Source: Jacaranda mimosifolia
Lineage: Eukaryota; Streptophyta; Magnoliopsida; Lamiales; Bignoniaceae
Assembly: GCA_018894105.1 (NCBI GenBank)
Contig: CM032123.1
Span: 7,813,001 to 7,877,000, forward strand
Length of the DNA stretch: 64,000 bases
Direction of reading: 5' to 3'
In this document: positions 37,506 through 47,984 of the stretch, one piece after another
Layout: every line of letters starts with the position of its first letter
Numbering within the stretch: the stretch's first letter is position 1
The notes under the pieces: generated by a model
The model's input: only the letters and a program-made list of their open reading frames with translations
Databases searched by the model: none
What the model was told of the DNA's origin: nothing
Program-made: the position numbers and the translations under genes

Positions 37506-37514
37506 GATTTTTAA

Positions 37515-38960
37515 AATTGTGATCCTTAGGAATCTAAGATTCTCATATGATTACATGTTCCCAACTGTTTGGTTTTTAATAGTTGATTGATGTCGACTGC
37601 ATTTTTAAAAACACATGGTGCTAGTTTAACCCTTTTTGGTATTTTATTCTAACATAGAAAATGTAGCTGTCCAAACTAATGAAGAAACTAAGAAGAAAAG
37701 AATAAGAATACTGCAAATTGCAAATTGTAGATGTATCGTCAAGTGTTAGATCAAGGAAGATAGTGTGAAGACCTTAAAGATAGGATAATGAAGATGGTGT
37801 ATTGGAATAAACAAAGTTTATTGTTTTTTCTTTTGTTTTTTCTTTTTTTGTTGTAGTCTTTTTCATTCCCCATCCTACTTTTATTATTGTTGATTGGCAA
37901 TGGTGAAGAGTAGATATTTAGTTGGTTTTTGCTTCAACTTTTGATTGTTGGTGGTGGTGTATATTACAAGCCTAGCTTTTGCTTTCTAGTTGGTTGTTGA
38001 AAAATGATTGTTGGGTAAAAGAGCATTTATTAATGCTTTTGTAATTTATTTTTGTATCTACACCATAATATCAATTAAACGGTTATATATAAAATGGTCC
38101 AAGTTATCCTTCTAATGTTTATTTTTCTCTTTTTATTTTCAAAGAGAAGATGTGTTTTAATTATTATAATATACTATAAAATCTAACCTAGAATTGTAAT
38201 GGATTTTTAGTGGATTAAATATATTAATAAAAGTTAAAAACACTAATGTGCACTTAATTTGAGGGGTCTGAATATATCAATTCTTTTTACCTAGGGTGAT
38301 TGCATGGCCTCTTTTGTTGACTTAGAAGGTTTGTATGGCCTCTTTCTTTTTGAAAGGGCATTCTAGATAATTTATACCCAATTTGCATCTCTTAGTTGCA
38401 TCCTTAGTGCATGTTCTCCATTAGGAAGTATTCAACTCAATTTCAAAAAACAAAAGGTACTTATCAAACTTTATTTTTATTTTATTTTTTTACAACAAGG
38501 GATTTTGATAATTTCAATTTTCACAAGGGCATAACGTGCATTTCCTCATTTGAAAATTAATTTTCACATATGTGTAGTTTTAGGACTACATAATTGCCAT
38601 ATTTATATTAAGCCTTTTGAAAACACACTCTCTTCTAGGTAGTCACAACAAATCCAAGAAAATTATCAACTATATATGCATCCGGATTCAAGTTTAGCAT
38701 GTTTCTTTATTGCGGTGATTGGAAGAAGAGGATCCATGTAAGTTGTGTGATTGTGGTATTAGGCTTCAGTTAAAGTTAATTAAGTGGGTCAATTGAGTTT
38801 TTTTCTACACCTTATACGAGTGTATTGCAATAATTTAAATACTCTATTTCAATTGATACTTATAGAAAAATATAACTATGAAGATATGAGTTGCTAAAGA
38901 AATCCTACAGCACTAATTGAGCATGGCATATCCTGATAAAATCATTTTTTTGGTTATAAG
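37515..38960. other. Intergenic, no gene seen
   Basis: AT-rich with T-runs. No domain-bearing open frame. A short TTAACACCCCTAAATTTGACC at 38966-38986 resembles an LTR 5' end and abuts the next LTR fragment. Confidence 0.45.
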
Positions 38961-38987
38961 GAATTTAACACCCCTAAATTTGACCTC

Positions 38988-40098
38988 TGTGGCGCCCCAT
39001 GCAGGATAACCCCTAAGTTAGGGTGCCACCAGTTCAGACTTAAATCATGTGGTATGATATAACCGATAGGCCCATAAAATTTCAACAAACTCATAGATAA
39101 CTACATACTTCAAACTTAAAGTAAAAACTACTAGAGTACCATGTTACATGCCAAGTATTCTCAACAACATTCACCAATCTCAATTCTAAGTCACGATTAG
39201 CTACAAGCCCAAAGCGTCATCTCATGAAACACAATATATACAAGCCATAGATCTTAGATTCAAGGCTTGACATATCACAACATCTCTAACTCAAAGTATA
39301 ATGATTAGATGAATCCATAAGCACATATAATCGCCTCATCTATTACAAACATATCCTCTAGGCCAAGCCATAAGTTCATGTTCTTCACATAATCATGTCT
39401 GGGAAGAAATAAAGAATAACAGAAAGTGTAAGTCGGAAGGACTTAGTGAGGGGAAGTATAACAAGCAGTAAAAATGATCTATCGAAGAAGCAGTGATTCA
39501 ACAGAATGTCAACTAATAATATATTACAATTAAAAATACGAATATGCCAGATCATAAACATTGTCAAATTCAATAAATGGATAGACCACTAGTGGGTACT
39601 AGCTCGGGAGACTTCACCGTTGGCTCATCCGACGAGGTCATCTTTTCGATCTAATTCGAAAGACTTCAATGTCGGCACATTTGGCCCGATCATCTATCAA
39701 ATCTAGTTCGGGAGACTTCACCTTCCTTATTGCTCCATGAATAGAGTACAAATAAAATCAAACAAACCCAAGCATCATATGCAATCCAAATAAACCAAAG
39801 CATAGCACGTGTGATACCAAATTTAACAGGCTGTTGGCCATTCTGACCTTATTACTCCCAGATCAAGATGTAATCGCTAATAACGAATACGGGTATAGCA
39901 TAAACAAGATTTCCTTATCACTCCAAATCCCGCCACTCACAGACCGCTGCCTCTAGCGACCTATGAGTCAGGATCATAGGTGGATACTAGCCAGAAGATT
40001 TGTCTCCATCAGTCTGTTTCGCCCAGCCATTTTTTCGAACTTAGCTATAGGCCCAACTTCGCGTAGCGTCCTTCCAAGCCGATCAAAACCCATCATTT
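38988..40098 (-). repeat. Gypsy LTR fragment (minus orientation), cut by a CACTA end
   Basis: Starts TGTGGCGCCCCATGCAGGAT, the reverse complement of an LTR 3' end. Contains GGAAGGACTTAGTGAGGGG near 39432 and a three-fold repeat built on CGGGAGACTTCACCGTTGGC (39596-39725). It stops where CACTACAACAAATTGC begins at 40099. Confidence 0.75.
39596..39725. repeat. Short tandem repeat in LTR
   Basis: Three diverged units of CTAGYTCGGGAGACTTCACC plus a GTTGGCTCATYCGA-like tail, private to this LTR and its nearest relative at 15920-15985. Confidence 0.7.
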
Positions 40099-40544
40099 CA
40101 CTACAACAAATTGCATTTCATGTAACAATTTTTTTTGTTACGAAGGTAAATTTCGTTGCAAATATTGTATTTATCGTAATAAAGTTGAATTTTTGTTATT
40201 AAAATACTTATCTTGAGTAACAAAATAAAAATCTTGTAACCTTTAACTAATATTTGTTACATTAGATTGTTTATGTTTTATAACTAAATAAATATTCATT
40301 ACGGAAAATGTCATTTTGTCACATATAACGTTTTTCGCCATTTAGGGAAGTTTATTTGTAATAAAATTGGGCATTTATTGTAATAGGAAAATGCTTGTTA
40401 CAAATAAATTATATTGTAACAAAATGTCTGGTTACTAAATTTAAATTAATTTTCCCTCTAGAAATTTGTTCCCTCCAAAATTCAACTGTACACAATGATA
40501 ACAATTGTTTTCGTCACTAAATGTAAATGGCAATAACTTAAAAA
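40099..40544 (+). mobile_element. CACTA element, left end
   Basis: The terminus CACTACAACAAATTGCATTT is followed by many GTAACAA/TTGTTAC and TTCGTTGC subterminal words in both orientations, standard CACTA architecture. It resembles the terminus at 58722 (CACTGTAACAAATTACACTT). No matching right end was found. Confidence 0.75.
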
Positions 40545-40770
40545 AGTTGTTAATTGGGGCCTGATTTAGTTTTATAATTGGACTTGACCAAGGTTTTAAT
40601 TAGTGAGTTATGCCTTATTATAAGTATTGGACTTGAACAAATTTGAAGTGAAAGAATTGCTTAATTGGGCTAATTTCATTATAGAATTCGGCATTACAAT
40701 TTTTTTGCTAATTACTTGTTGAACTAGAATTCTTTTAAGGTTGGAGTTTAACAAATTTATAGTGAATTAT
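40545..40770. repeat. Degenerate ~54-60-bp tandem array, left part
   Basis: About four diverged units with a TTGGACTTGACCAA core then AGTGAATTA-like words. The array resumes at 50638 on the other side of the Ty3 element, which split it. Confidence 0.7.
40766..40770. other. Target-site duplication, left copy
   Basis: ATTAT, repeated exactly at 50633-50637. Confidence 0.9.
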
Positions 40771-40999
40771 TGTGGCACCCATCCTTATTAGGATAACACC
40801 CAAATCAAGGTACCACACAGATTCATACCTACAATATCAGAGTTATAGCTAACAGAAGGCCCATAGTTCTGTTACGTACATCACCAAAATTCAATATTCA
40901 ACCTCAACAAGTAGTTATAAACCTGAATTAACAACATGTATATCTACTAGGTCTCAACAGAGTTCAAAACATTCATATCTTACTATTTAATACATCATC

Positions 41000-41096
41000 G
41001 ATACCCAGGGGGAAATCCCTAGCGTACCGCCGACACCGAGGGGGAAATCCCAAGCGTGCCGTTGACACCGAGGGGGAAATCCCAAGCGTGCCTCAT
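41000..41096. repeat. ~33-bp tandem repeat in the chromovirus LTR
   Basis: Three units of GAYACCSAGGGGGAAATCCC plus a TAGCGTACCGCC or AAGCGTGCCGTT tail. The 5' LTR holds a longer version with an extra unit (48710-48835). Confidence 0.9.
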
Positions 41097-42073
41097 ATAA
41101 CCAAACATTTAGCTCAGATTGGCTCTTGGCCCATACAATCTCCGTACATATAACAAATTACCGCTTATGCAGATGCCTAGGGGGAAATCCCTAGCACATT
41201 GCCGATTTCAGATAAACAAATCAAAGCAGACAGAAATAATGCCAGTCAGGCAACAGATATCAAACTGATAATAGAAAAGCCGACAAGGCTACAGATACGA
41301 AACAAATGACAGACAGATACCGAACAGATAACAGATAACATTCTGGGCGTCAGAACAAACAAAAACTGATACAGAATAACAGAAACAGATACAGACCAGA
41401 CATAACCCTCACAGGGGTATTCAGAACAGAATCAAATAATAACAGAATTCAATCACGGTTCGGATTATGTACAAAAACAGTAAACCCACACAGGGGTTAA
41501 TTTCAACAACAGATAGCTCAATAGGGTGCCAAATTGGCAGAGCCTCATAGGTATAACAATTAACAAGAGGGAAAGATCCTCACCTGATTGTAGAAATTCC
41601 CACTCAGTCCAACATCAAACTATGGACGATCAACACCCAAATCTTCTTCACCTATTCCCAAAATAATTCATAATCAAAGCTCGGTCGATTCAATGGTCTC
41701 AATAATCAATTAAGCTTATAATTTCCCAAAACTACTATAAGTCTCCTAGACATGCCAAATTTTACAACAATCGAATATTTTAACTTAACCATATTCAATT
41801 ATTATCCATTATAAAATATAACTCTAAAATCCTCAAATTAATTTCTACCAACTTAATTAAATCTCATAATATATTATTACTATTCCAATAATTCCCAAAA
41901 ATCATAAATATCAAAGTATAGCCTTCCAACAACTAACCACACCCCACAATATTCCATAATCACTGAAATTCAATTCCTAGCTCCAACATACAATGTCATA
42001 TATATATATATATACACAAAATTCAAATATAATATAATTAATAAATCTTCCAAAATTCGCAAATCAATAACTA

Positions 42074-42640
42074 ATGCTCGGAATCAGATATGGCTTATAC
42101 CGTTGCGATCGTCGGATCGAGCAGAAGAAACTGCCTGGTCACCGCCGCCGCCGCCGGAAAAATCCCAAACCAAGCAGACCGACTCCTTTCGAGCTCCTGA
42201 GTCCAACGGTGCGATCAGTTTTCAATTTCGAGCCTTTGATTCGCCGAAAATCTCCAAAAACAGTGGTCAACCTCCTCTTCTCCGCCGAGCTCCGCCGTGC
42301 CTGTTCACCGTCGTTCGTCGCCGGGAACGCCCATGCAGCTGTTGAACCAGCTTCCTTTCATCTCCTGCTACCCGATGATACCCGCAAATGCAGCTCCAGT
42401 CGTCGGAAGAAGGAGATACGTCGGTGGCCGTGAGATGGGTTTCTTCAAACTCCTCCTACCACCGCGTCTCCGCCGTGCATGGTGGCTGTTTGGTGTTCAG
42501 AGGGTACTGGAGAAGATAATGGTGATGTTGGGTAGCAGTAATGGTGCCTGGTTGAGTGGTGAAGATGGTCTGGTGATGGGTGGTCGCGGTAATGGAAGAA
42601 AAGAAAGAAAACGGGAAGAAGAAAATGAAAGAAAATGAAG
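42074..42640. other. CpG- and GC-rich U3 block of the 3' LTR
   Basis: Abrupt GC-rich segment with a CCGCCGCCGCCG run in otherwise AT-rich DNA. Plus-strand frames of 113-119 codons are open but run antisense to the element, lack a domain and are altered by indels in the other LTR. I treat them as chance products of composition. Related but CpG-depleted blocks occur in the older LTRs at 12.3-12.9, 17.6-18.2, 28.2-28.7 and 32.1-32.6 kb. Confidence 0.7.
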
Positions 42641-42896
42641 AAGGAAAAGAAGAAAAGAAGAAAGCTGCCAAGTGTCCTCAAAATCCAATTTTTCCATTTT
42701 TGCGATTAAGTCCCTAACATTATAAGATTCCTCAATTGAATCCCAAACTTCCAAATTCCTTGCAATTAAGTCCTTAATAAATAAATAAATAAAAATAAAA
42801 TCAAATAAATTCCAAGGATTTAATAATAACATCAAAATTAAAATAAACCATGAAAATAATTACTTATGAAAATATGAAAATTCCGGGGTCGTTAGA

Positions 42897-42906
42897 ATCA
42901 CCCCCA
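42897..42906 (-). other. Polypurine tract of the chromovirus
   Basis: Minus-strand TGGGGGTGAT directly precedes the 3' LTR and follows the pol stop codon TAG (42907-42909) without a gap. Confidence 0.75.
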
Positions 42907-44080
42907 CTAAGAAGAATCTGTCCCCAGATTCTCACCTGATCCGAGAAAAAGTTCGGGGTACTGATGACGCATGAGATCTTCTCTCTCCCATGTCGCTTCC
43001 TCTACATTATGATTCCGCCATAATATCTTGACTTGAGGAATTTCTCGATTCCTAAATTTCCGACTTTGACGATCTAAAATAGGCACAGGTCTCTCCTCAT
43101 AAGATAAATCTCGCTCTAACTGCATGCATTCCGATGATATGACGTGAGAAGGATCAGGATAATATTTTCGGAGTTGCGATACGTGAAAAACATCATGTAT
43201 TCCCTTTAAATCTTGGGGTAACACGAGGCGATACGCAACTGGTCCTATCCTTTCACATATCTCATATGGCCCAACATACCTCGGACTAAGTTTTCCCCCT
43301 CTTCCTATTCTTCGAACTCCTTTCCTCGGAAAAACTTTAAGGAATATTTGATCTCCGACATTGAATTCTAAATCCTTTCTCCGCGTATCTGCATAGCTCT
43401 TCTGTCTATCTTGGGCCGTTTTCATTCTTTGCTTAATCACTTGCACCTTCTCAATAGTCTCTTGTATCAGTTCAGGTCTGATAGTATTGGAGACTGATCA
43501 AGTTTGCCTCGGTGCTCTTCCATGTCCCAGTGTATTGGAGAACGACACTTTCTACCATACAGGGCTTCATATGGTGCCATCTGTATAGTTGACTGAAAGC
43601 TATTATTATAAGCAAATTCAACTAAAGGTAGATGTCGAATCCAATTCTCTCCAAAATCTAACACACATGATCGTAGCAAATCTTCCAAGATCTGTATGAC
43701 TCTCTCTGACTGGCCGTCTGTTTGAGGATGAGCAGTGGAACTGAACTTCAATCTTGTTCCTAAATGCTCCTGCAGACTTCGCCACAATCTTGATGTAAAT
43801 TTCGGATCTCGGTCGACACTATACTTATCGGTATTCCGTGTAATCTCACGATTTCTTTAACATATAACTGGGCTAACTTCTCGACTTTGTAGTTTGAACC
43901 AACAGACAGAAAATATGCAGATTTAGTTAGTCGGTCTATAACAACCCAAATACTATCATATCCACCTCGGGCAGTGGGTAGCCCCGTCACAAAGTCCATG
44001 GTGACTTGTTCCCATTTCCAATCAGGAATTGGAAGTGGTTGTAACAACCCTGACGGTCTTTGATGTTCTGCTTTCACCAA
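42907..44080 (-). pseudogene. Integrase and chromodomain region, frameshifted
   Basis: Three open pieces in different frames. 44080-43760 holds the integrase core start, with WKWEQVTMDF containing the first catalytic Asp, and DRLTKSAYF. 43787-43467 has the TAHPQTDGQSERV block with the catalytic Glu. 43446-42907 has the integrase C-terminus (QKSYADTRRKDLEF..GD, RYVGPYEI) and a C-terminal chromodomain ending ..ATWEREDLMRHQYPELF. A one-base loss near 43813 shifts the frame at the second catalytic Asp. A TAA (44081-44083), probably from CAA, and a shift near 44100 separate it from the upstream frame. It would insert cDNA; the chromodomain targets heterochromatin in this family. Confidence 0.9.
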
Positions 44081-44112
44081 TTAACAAGTCAAACACCTTT
44101 GCACATATTCTG

Positions 44113-45879
44113 CTATATCCCGCTTATCCCATTCCACCAGAATTGCTTCTTAAGATCTTGATACATCTTTGCACCTCCAGGATGTATCGAATATCTGGTC
44201 TTATGTGCCTCTGCTAATAACTTTTCCTTAGTTACTTCTGGCACACACATTCTCTTTCGGAACATAAGAGCATCTTGACTGTCAATTTTGAAATCAGACT
44301 CTTTGGCATTTCTGATAGTTTTTCTCTTCTTCTGAATCCATTCATCCTCAGATTGAGCCTGTCGTATCTCATCATATAGTTCCGGTTGAACTTTTATACC
44401 TGCAACCCACGCATGTCGTTTTATCCTCATAATCGATTTCATTTTTTGACTTTCTGAAATTTTGGTTGCATATAGATGAGATAACCCAGCTTTACGACTT
44501 AACGCATCTGCCACCACATTAGCTTTTCCAGGATGATAGGAGATTGAGAAATCATAATCTCCTAAAAACTCCATCCATCTGCGCTGCCTCATGTTTAAGT
44601 CTTTCTGTGACTGCAAATATTTGAGGCTTTGGTGGTCAGTATATACCTCAAATGTAGCTCCATAGAGGTATTGTCTCCACTTAGACAGTGCAAAAATGAC
44701 TGCTGCAAGTTCTAGGTCGTGAGTTGGGTAGTTCTCTTCGTGTGGCTTCAACTTCTTAGATGCATAGGCAATGGTGCGCCCATGCTGCATCAACACACAT
44801 CCCAATCCTTTCTTAGATACATCTTTATATACCACAAATCCTTCTAAACCATCTGGGAGAGCTAGAATTGGAGCCGTAGTTAGTCGATGTTTTAACTCTT
44901 GAAAACTCTTCTCGCAGTTTTCATTCCAAGAAAATGGTTGATCCTTCTGAGTCAACTTGGTCAACGGACCAGCTATCTTGGAAAAATCTTCAACAAATCT
45001 TCGGTAATAACCAGGTAAACCCAAGAAGCTCCTAACTTCAGTAACGTTTTCGGGCCTTTTCCAATTGACTACCATCTCAATCTTGGAGGGATCTACTTCT
45101 ATGCCATCTTTGGTGATTACATGGCCCAGAAAAGCTACTTTCTCTATCCAGAATTCGCACTTACTGAACTTGGCATACAACTGATGCTCTTTCAGTGTTC
45201 TCAGAACTGCATGTAAGTGCCTTCGATGCTCCTCTTCAGACTTCGAGAAGACTAAAATATCATCGATGAATATGACCACGAATTGATCCAGATAAGGTCG
45301 AAATATGCGGTGCATCAAATCCATGAATGCCGCTAGAGCGTTGGTCAATCCGAACGGCATTACTACGAATTCAAAATGACCATATCGAGAGTTGAAAGCT
45401 GTTTTTAGAATATCTTCTTCTCGAATCTTCAACTGGTAATACCCTTGCCTCAAATCCAGTTTCGAGAAAATTCTTGATCCCTGCAAGACATCAAACAGCT
45501 CCTCCACATGAGGTAGTGGGTACTTGTTTTTGATAATGATCTTGTTCAATTCTCGATAGTCGATGCACATTCTCAACGTCCCATCTTTCTTCTTAACGAA
45601 CAGCACCGGAGCTCCCCAAGGAGAGGTGCTAGGTCTGATATACTTTTTCTCCAACAATTCTTGAAGTTGGCTCTTAAGTTCCTTCAGTTCAGCAGGGGCC
45701 ATTCGATAAAGAGTCTTGGAAAAGGGTGTAGCCCCTGGTAGAGTATGAATAACAAACTCTATCTCTCGATCTGGAGGTAACGAATTTAGCTCCTCAGGAA
45801 AAACCTCTGGATATTCTGCTACCACGTCTACTTCCTTAATCTTGACTGCATCACGGGGTTTATTGATAAGATACGCCAA
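44113..45879 (-). pseudogene. Reverse transcriptase-RNase H (plus start of integrase), open for 588 codons
   Basis: The longest open stretch of the element. Reverse transcriptase motifs: YRMAPAEL (~58), [15 protein letters not shown] (~85), CIDYRELN (~104), MPFGLTNA (~173) and the catalytic FIDDILVFS (~203-211). The RNase H domain follows: first Asp at ~352 in [11 protein letters not shown], Glu at ~389 in HDLELAA, Asp at ~413 in [10 protein letters not shown], and ADALSR at ~456. The C-terminal piece has the integrase zinc-finger histidines ([10 protein letters not shown]). Catalytic residues look intact. Because upstream and downstream frames are broken, it is counted as part of a defective pol. 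Confidence 0.93.
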
Positions 45880-46613
45880 ATATCCTTGCCCACCTTCAAA
45901 TAATATTTTTCGACCTCTACCGCTGATATGATCAGTAGTGAAGGAGATTTATCCACTGAAGAATGTGGAGTTATCAAGGTTCCTTCCCCGAGAGTAATGC
46001 ACTTTGTGAAACAATTCATTTGTGCCTGATGGTTATACAACCAATCCATTCCCAGAATCACATCATATCCTTGAATAGGCATACGTATAAGATTAGCTGG
46101 GTACTCTCGATTATCAATCATAATAGGACACTCTCGAAATATTGTATCCGTGATTAACCCTTCACCTAGGGGTGTTTTCACTTCTACTTGATACGCCATT
46201 GTTTCGGGTTGCATATTTAATTTCTCAGAAAATTCAGCAGATATAAATGAATGGGAAGCACCGGGATCATATAAAGCTTTACCGAAAATCTGAGAGATAG
46301 TAATCGTACCTTCTACTACCTCATTGGGATCTGGCACATCTTCTCCGGTGAGGGCATAGGCACGTGCTTGCACCTTCTGCTTTCCTTTGCCTCTTCCCGC
46401 TGGTGCTGGCCCCATCTTACCAAGGCAGTTTCTTAAGAAATGCTGGCTACTGCCACACCTTAAGCATTTACCTTGTTTTCGCCAGCAATTCGCTTCCTCA
46501 TGAGTCGACATACCACAAAATCCACATTTTAAGGTTGCCTTTCCTTGTGCCCTATTCCCTGATTCCACAGCCTGAGGAACTTTTGGTGCTTTGCCTTCAT
46601 TTGCGACCTCCAC
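45828..46613 (-). pseudogene. Gag zinc knuckles and aspartic protease
   Basis: Two CX2CX4HX4C knuckles in tandem near residues 30-63 (CGFCGMSTHEEANC and CLRCGSSQHFLRNC), an RNA-binding nucleocapsid arrangement. They are followed by the protease active-site region with DPGASHSFIS. Proline replaces the usual Ser/Thr after the catalytic Asp, which may impair activity. The partner motif is the Ile-Leu-Gly-Met-Asp-Trp block (VILGMDWLYNH). It overlaps the reverse transcriptase frame by about 50 nt in another frame, indicating a frameshift mutation. Confidence 0.9.
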
Positions 46614-47693
46614 AGTCTCTTACTAGCACTACTCGGTCCACTAGGAGGCTGTCTTCCTTTTCTGCCTTTATCCTCAATTTTCCTAATTTTTTGCAGTTCC
46701 AACTCTAACTGCAGTGCCTTACTAACCGCGATGTTGAAATTTGGAAGATCACATATAGCCAAACCTCGCCTTAATTCCGGCCGCAATCCTTGGGTAAACC
46801 TTGGAATCTTCCGAACCTCATCAGTTAAGATATAAAGCGCATACTGAATTAAACGACTAAAGGTTGCTTCATATTGACTCACAGTCTGACGTCCTTGTAT
46901 CAAGCTCATAAATTCCCGTTCCCTTGACTGTTGAGCTACTAAAGGAACATACCTATCTGAGAATTCCCTGGCAAAATTATCCCACGTCCTCTGAGTTCCA
47001 GTAGCTGTCCACCTACGTTCTATCATCTTCCACCAACTACGTGCAGTTCCCACTAACTGAAATGTGGCAAACTGCACCCTCTGCTCGTTAGGGTACTGCA
47101 AGGTGTCAAATATAACCTCTATATCTTCAATCCACTCTTCAGCCTTTCTATCATCTGGCTCTCCATGAAACTTTGGGGGTTGAAATCGGAGAAATCGCTC
47201 TAATGCCCTATCGTCTGCCATCGGTGGGGCTTGTGGTCTCATATGAGGTTCTCTCCGTTGCCTGGTCTATCTCGGCCCAGAAACATGCCATCATAAGTGA
47301 CATATCCAAGATCGTGGGATGAGGCCTATCAACCGTCCGCTTGTAGTCATTCTCCATGAAGCGAAACATCGTCTCCATATCGACGCGGATAGTTCGGAGT
47401 TTACTAATTTGTGCTTCTACAATGCCCATACGAACTCTCTCGCGCTCAAAGTCCACGACTAGACGGTCGGACAAATAGTCACGAGTTCCCAACCTTGATC
47501 TCATATGTCGTAGCTCTGCTTTAGTATCCATTAGTATCTCACTCTTCTGAAACAGTCATTTTTCTTGCTGTCGACATCGTTTTATCAGCTCTTCTTTTTC
47601 TTGTTTTAGCCTCTCGATCATGCTGGCAGAATCCTCATCTTCATTCTCATCGATAGGCTGCTTGCCTTTACCCTTGTCTTTATCATTAGCCAT
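46529..47693 (-). pseudogene. Gag capsid region, broken into three frames
   Basis: The probable gag start is the ATG at 47693, giving a Lys-rich 45-codon opening (MANDKDKGKGKQPIDENEDE) that meets TGA at 47556-47558. A second piece (47531-47208) continues as a helical N-terminus. A third (47242-46529) holds the retrotransposon gag fold, with FHGEPDDRKAEEWIEDIE, ARSWWKM and the Q..VSQYEATFSRL block, and ends near RKGRQPPSGP. A stop and at least one frameshift prevent expression of full gag. Confidence 0.88.
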
Positions 47694-47968
47694 CTTACAA
47701 AATAAGGTAATCACTTAGCTTAATAAGTTAGGAAAACCAACCTATTTCTATAGCCATAAAGTTCTCTAGCCTCGAATGTCATATCTTAAAGCAACTAAAG
47801 ATTTAAAATTCCTAATAATACTCATTCGCCTAGGTCATCAAAACCTAAGCTCCAATATCTGTTAACTCATATATATCTTAGACTTTCCATAGTCAGACTT
47901 AACTTCATAACCAAGAGTTCCAAATCCAAGGATCATATACTAGCATAGCTCGGGCTTTCCAAACCCAA

Positions 47969-47980
47969 GCTCTGATACCA
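47969..47980 (-). other. Primer-binding site, tRNA-iMet type
   Basis: Minus-strand TGGTATCAGAGC, a perfect match to the plant gypsy consensus, four bases from the 5' LTR. Confidence 0.95.
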
Positions 47981-47984
47981 CTTC

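Larger units (their letters stand above)
40771..42896 (-). repeat. 3' LTR of the chromovirus, with internal deletion
   Basis: 2126 bp, beginning TGTGGCACCC on the plus strand and ending GGGTCGTTAGA, so the minus-strand terminal TG has become TC (CA to GA on plus). It lacks 529 bp present in the 5' LTR (equivalent of 48211-48739), including the GACTTAGTGAGG block. It carries a 20-bp expansion near 41372 absent from the other LTR. Confidence 0.93.

Noticed and set aside
42074..42640. Plus-strand 119- and 113-codon frames in the chromovirus LTR (and 173/109 codons at 49793-50314)
   Set aside because: They lie antisense in the GC-rich U3. The reading frame changes between the two LTRs because of indels, and no domain is seen.
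47969..47980. Possible tRNA gene fragments at GCTCTGATACCA sites (also 23807, and the forms at 1942 and 35092)
   Set aside because: No cloverleaf surrounds them. Each sits four bases from an LTR end, so they are primer-binding sites.
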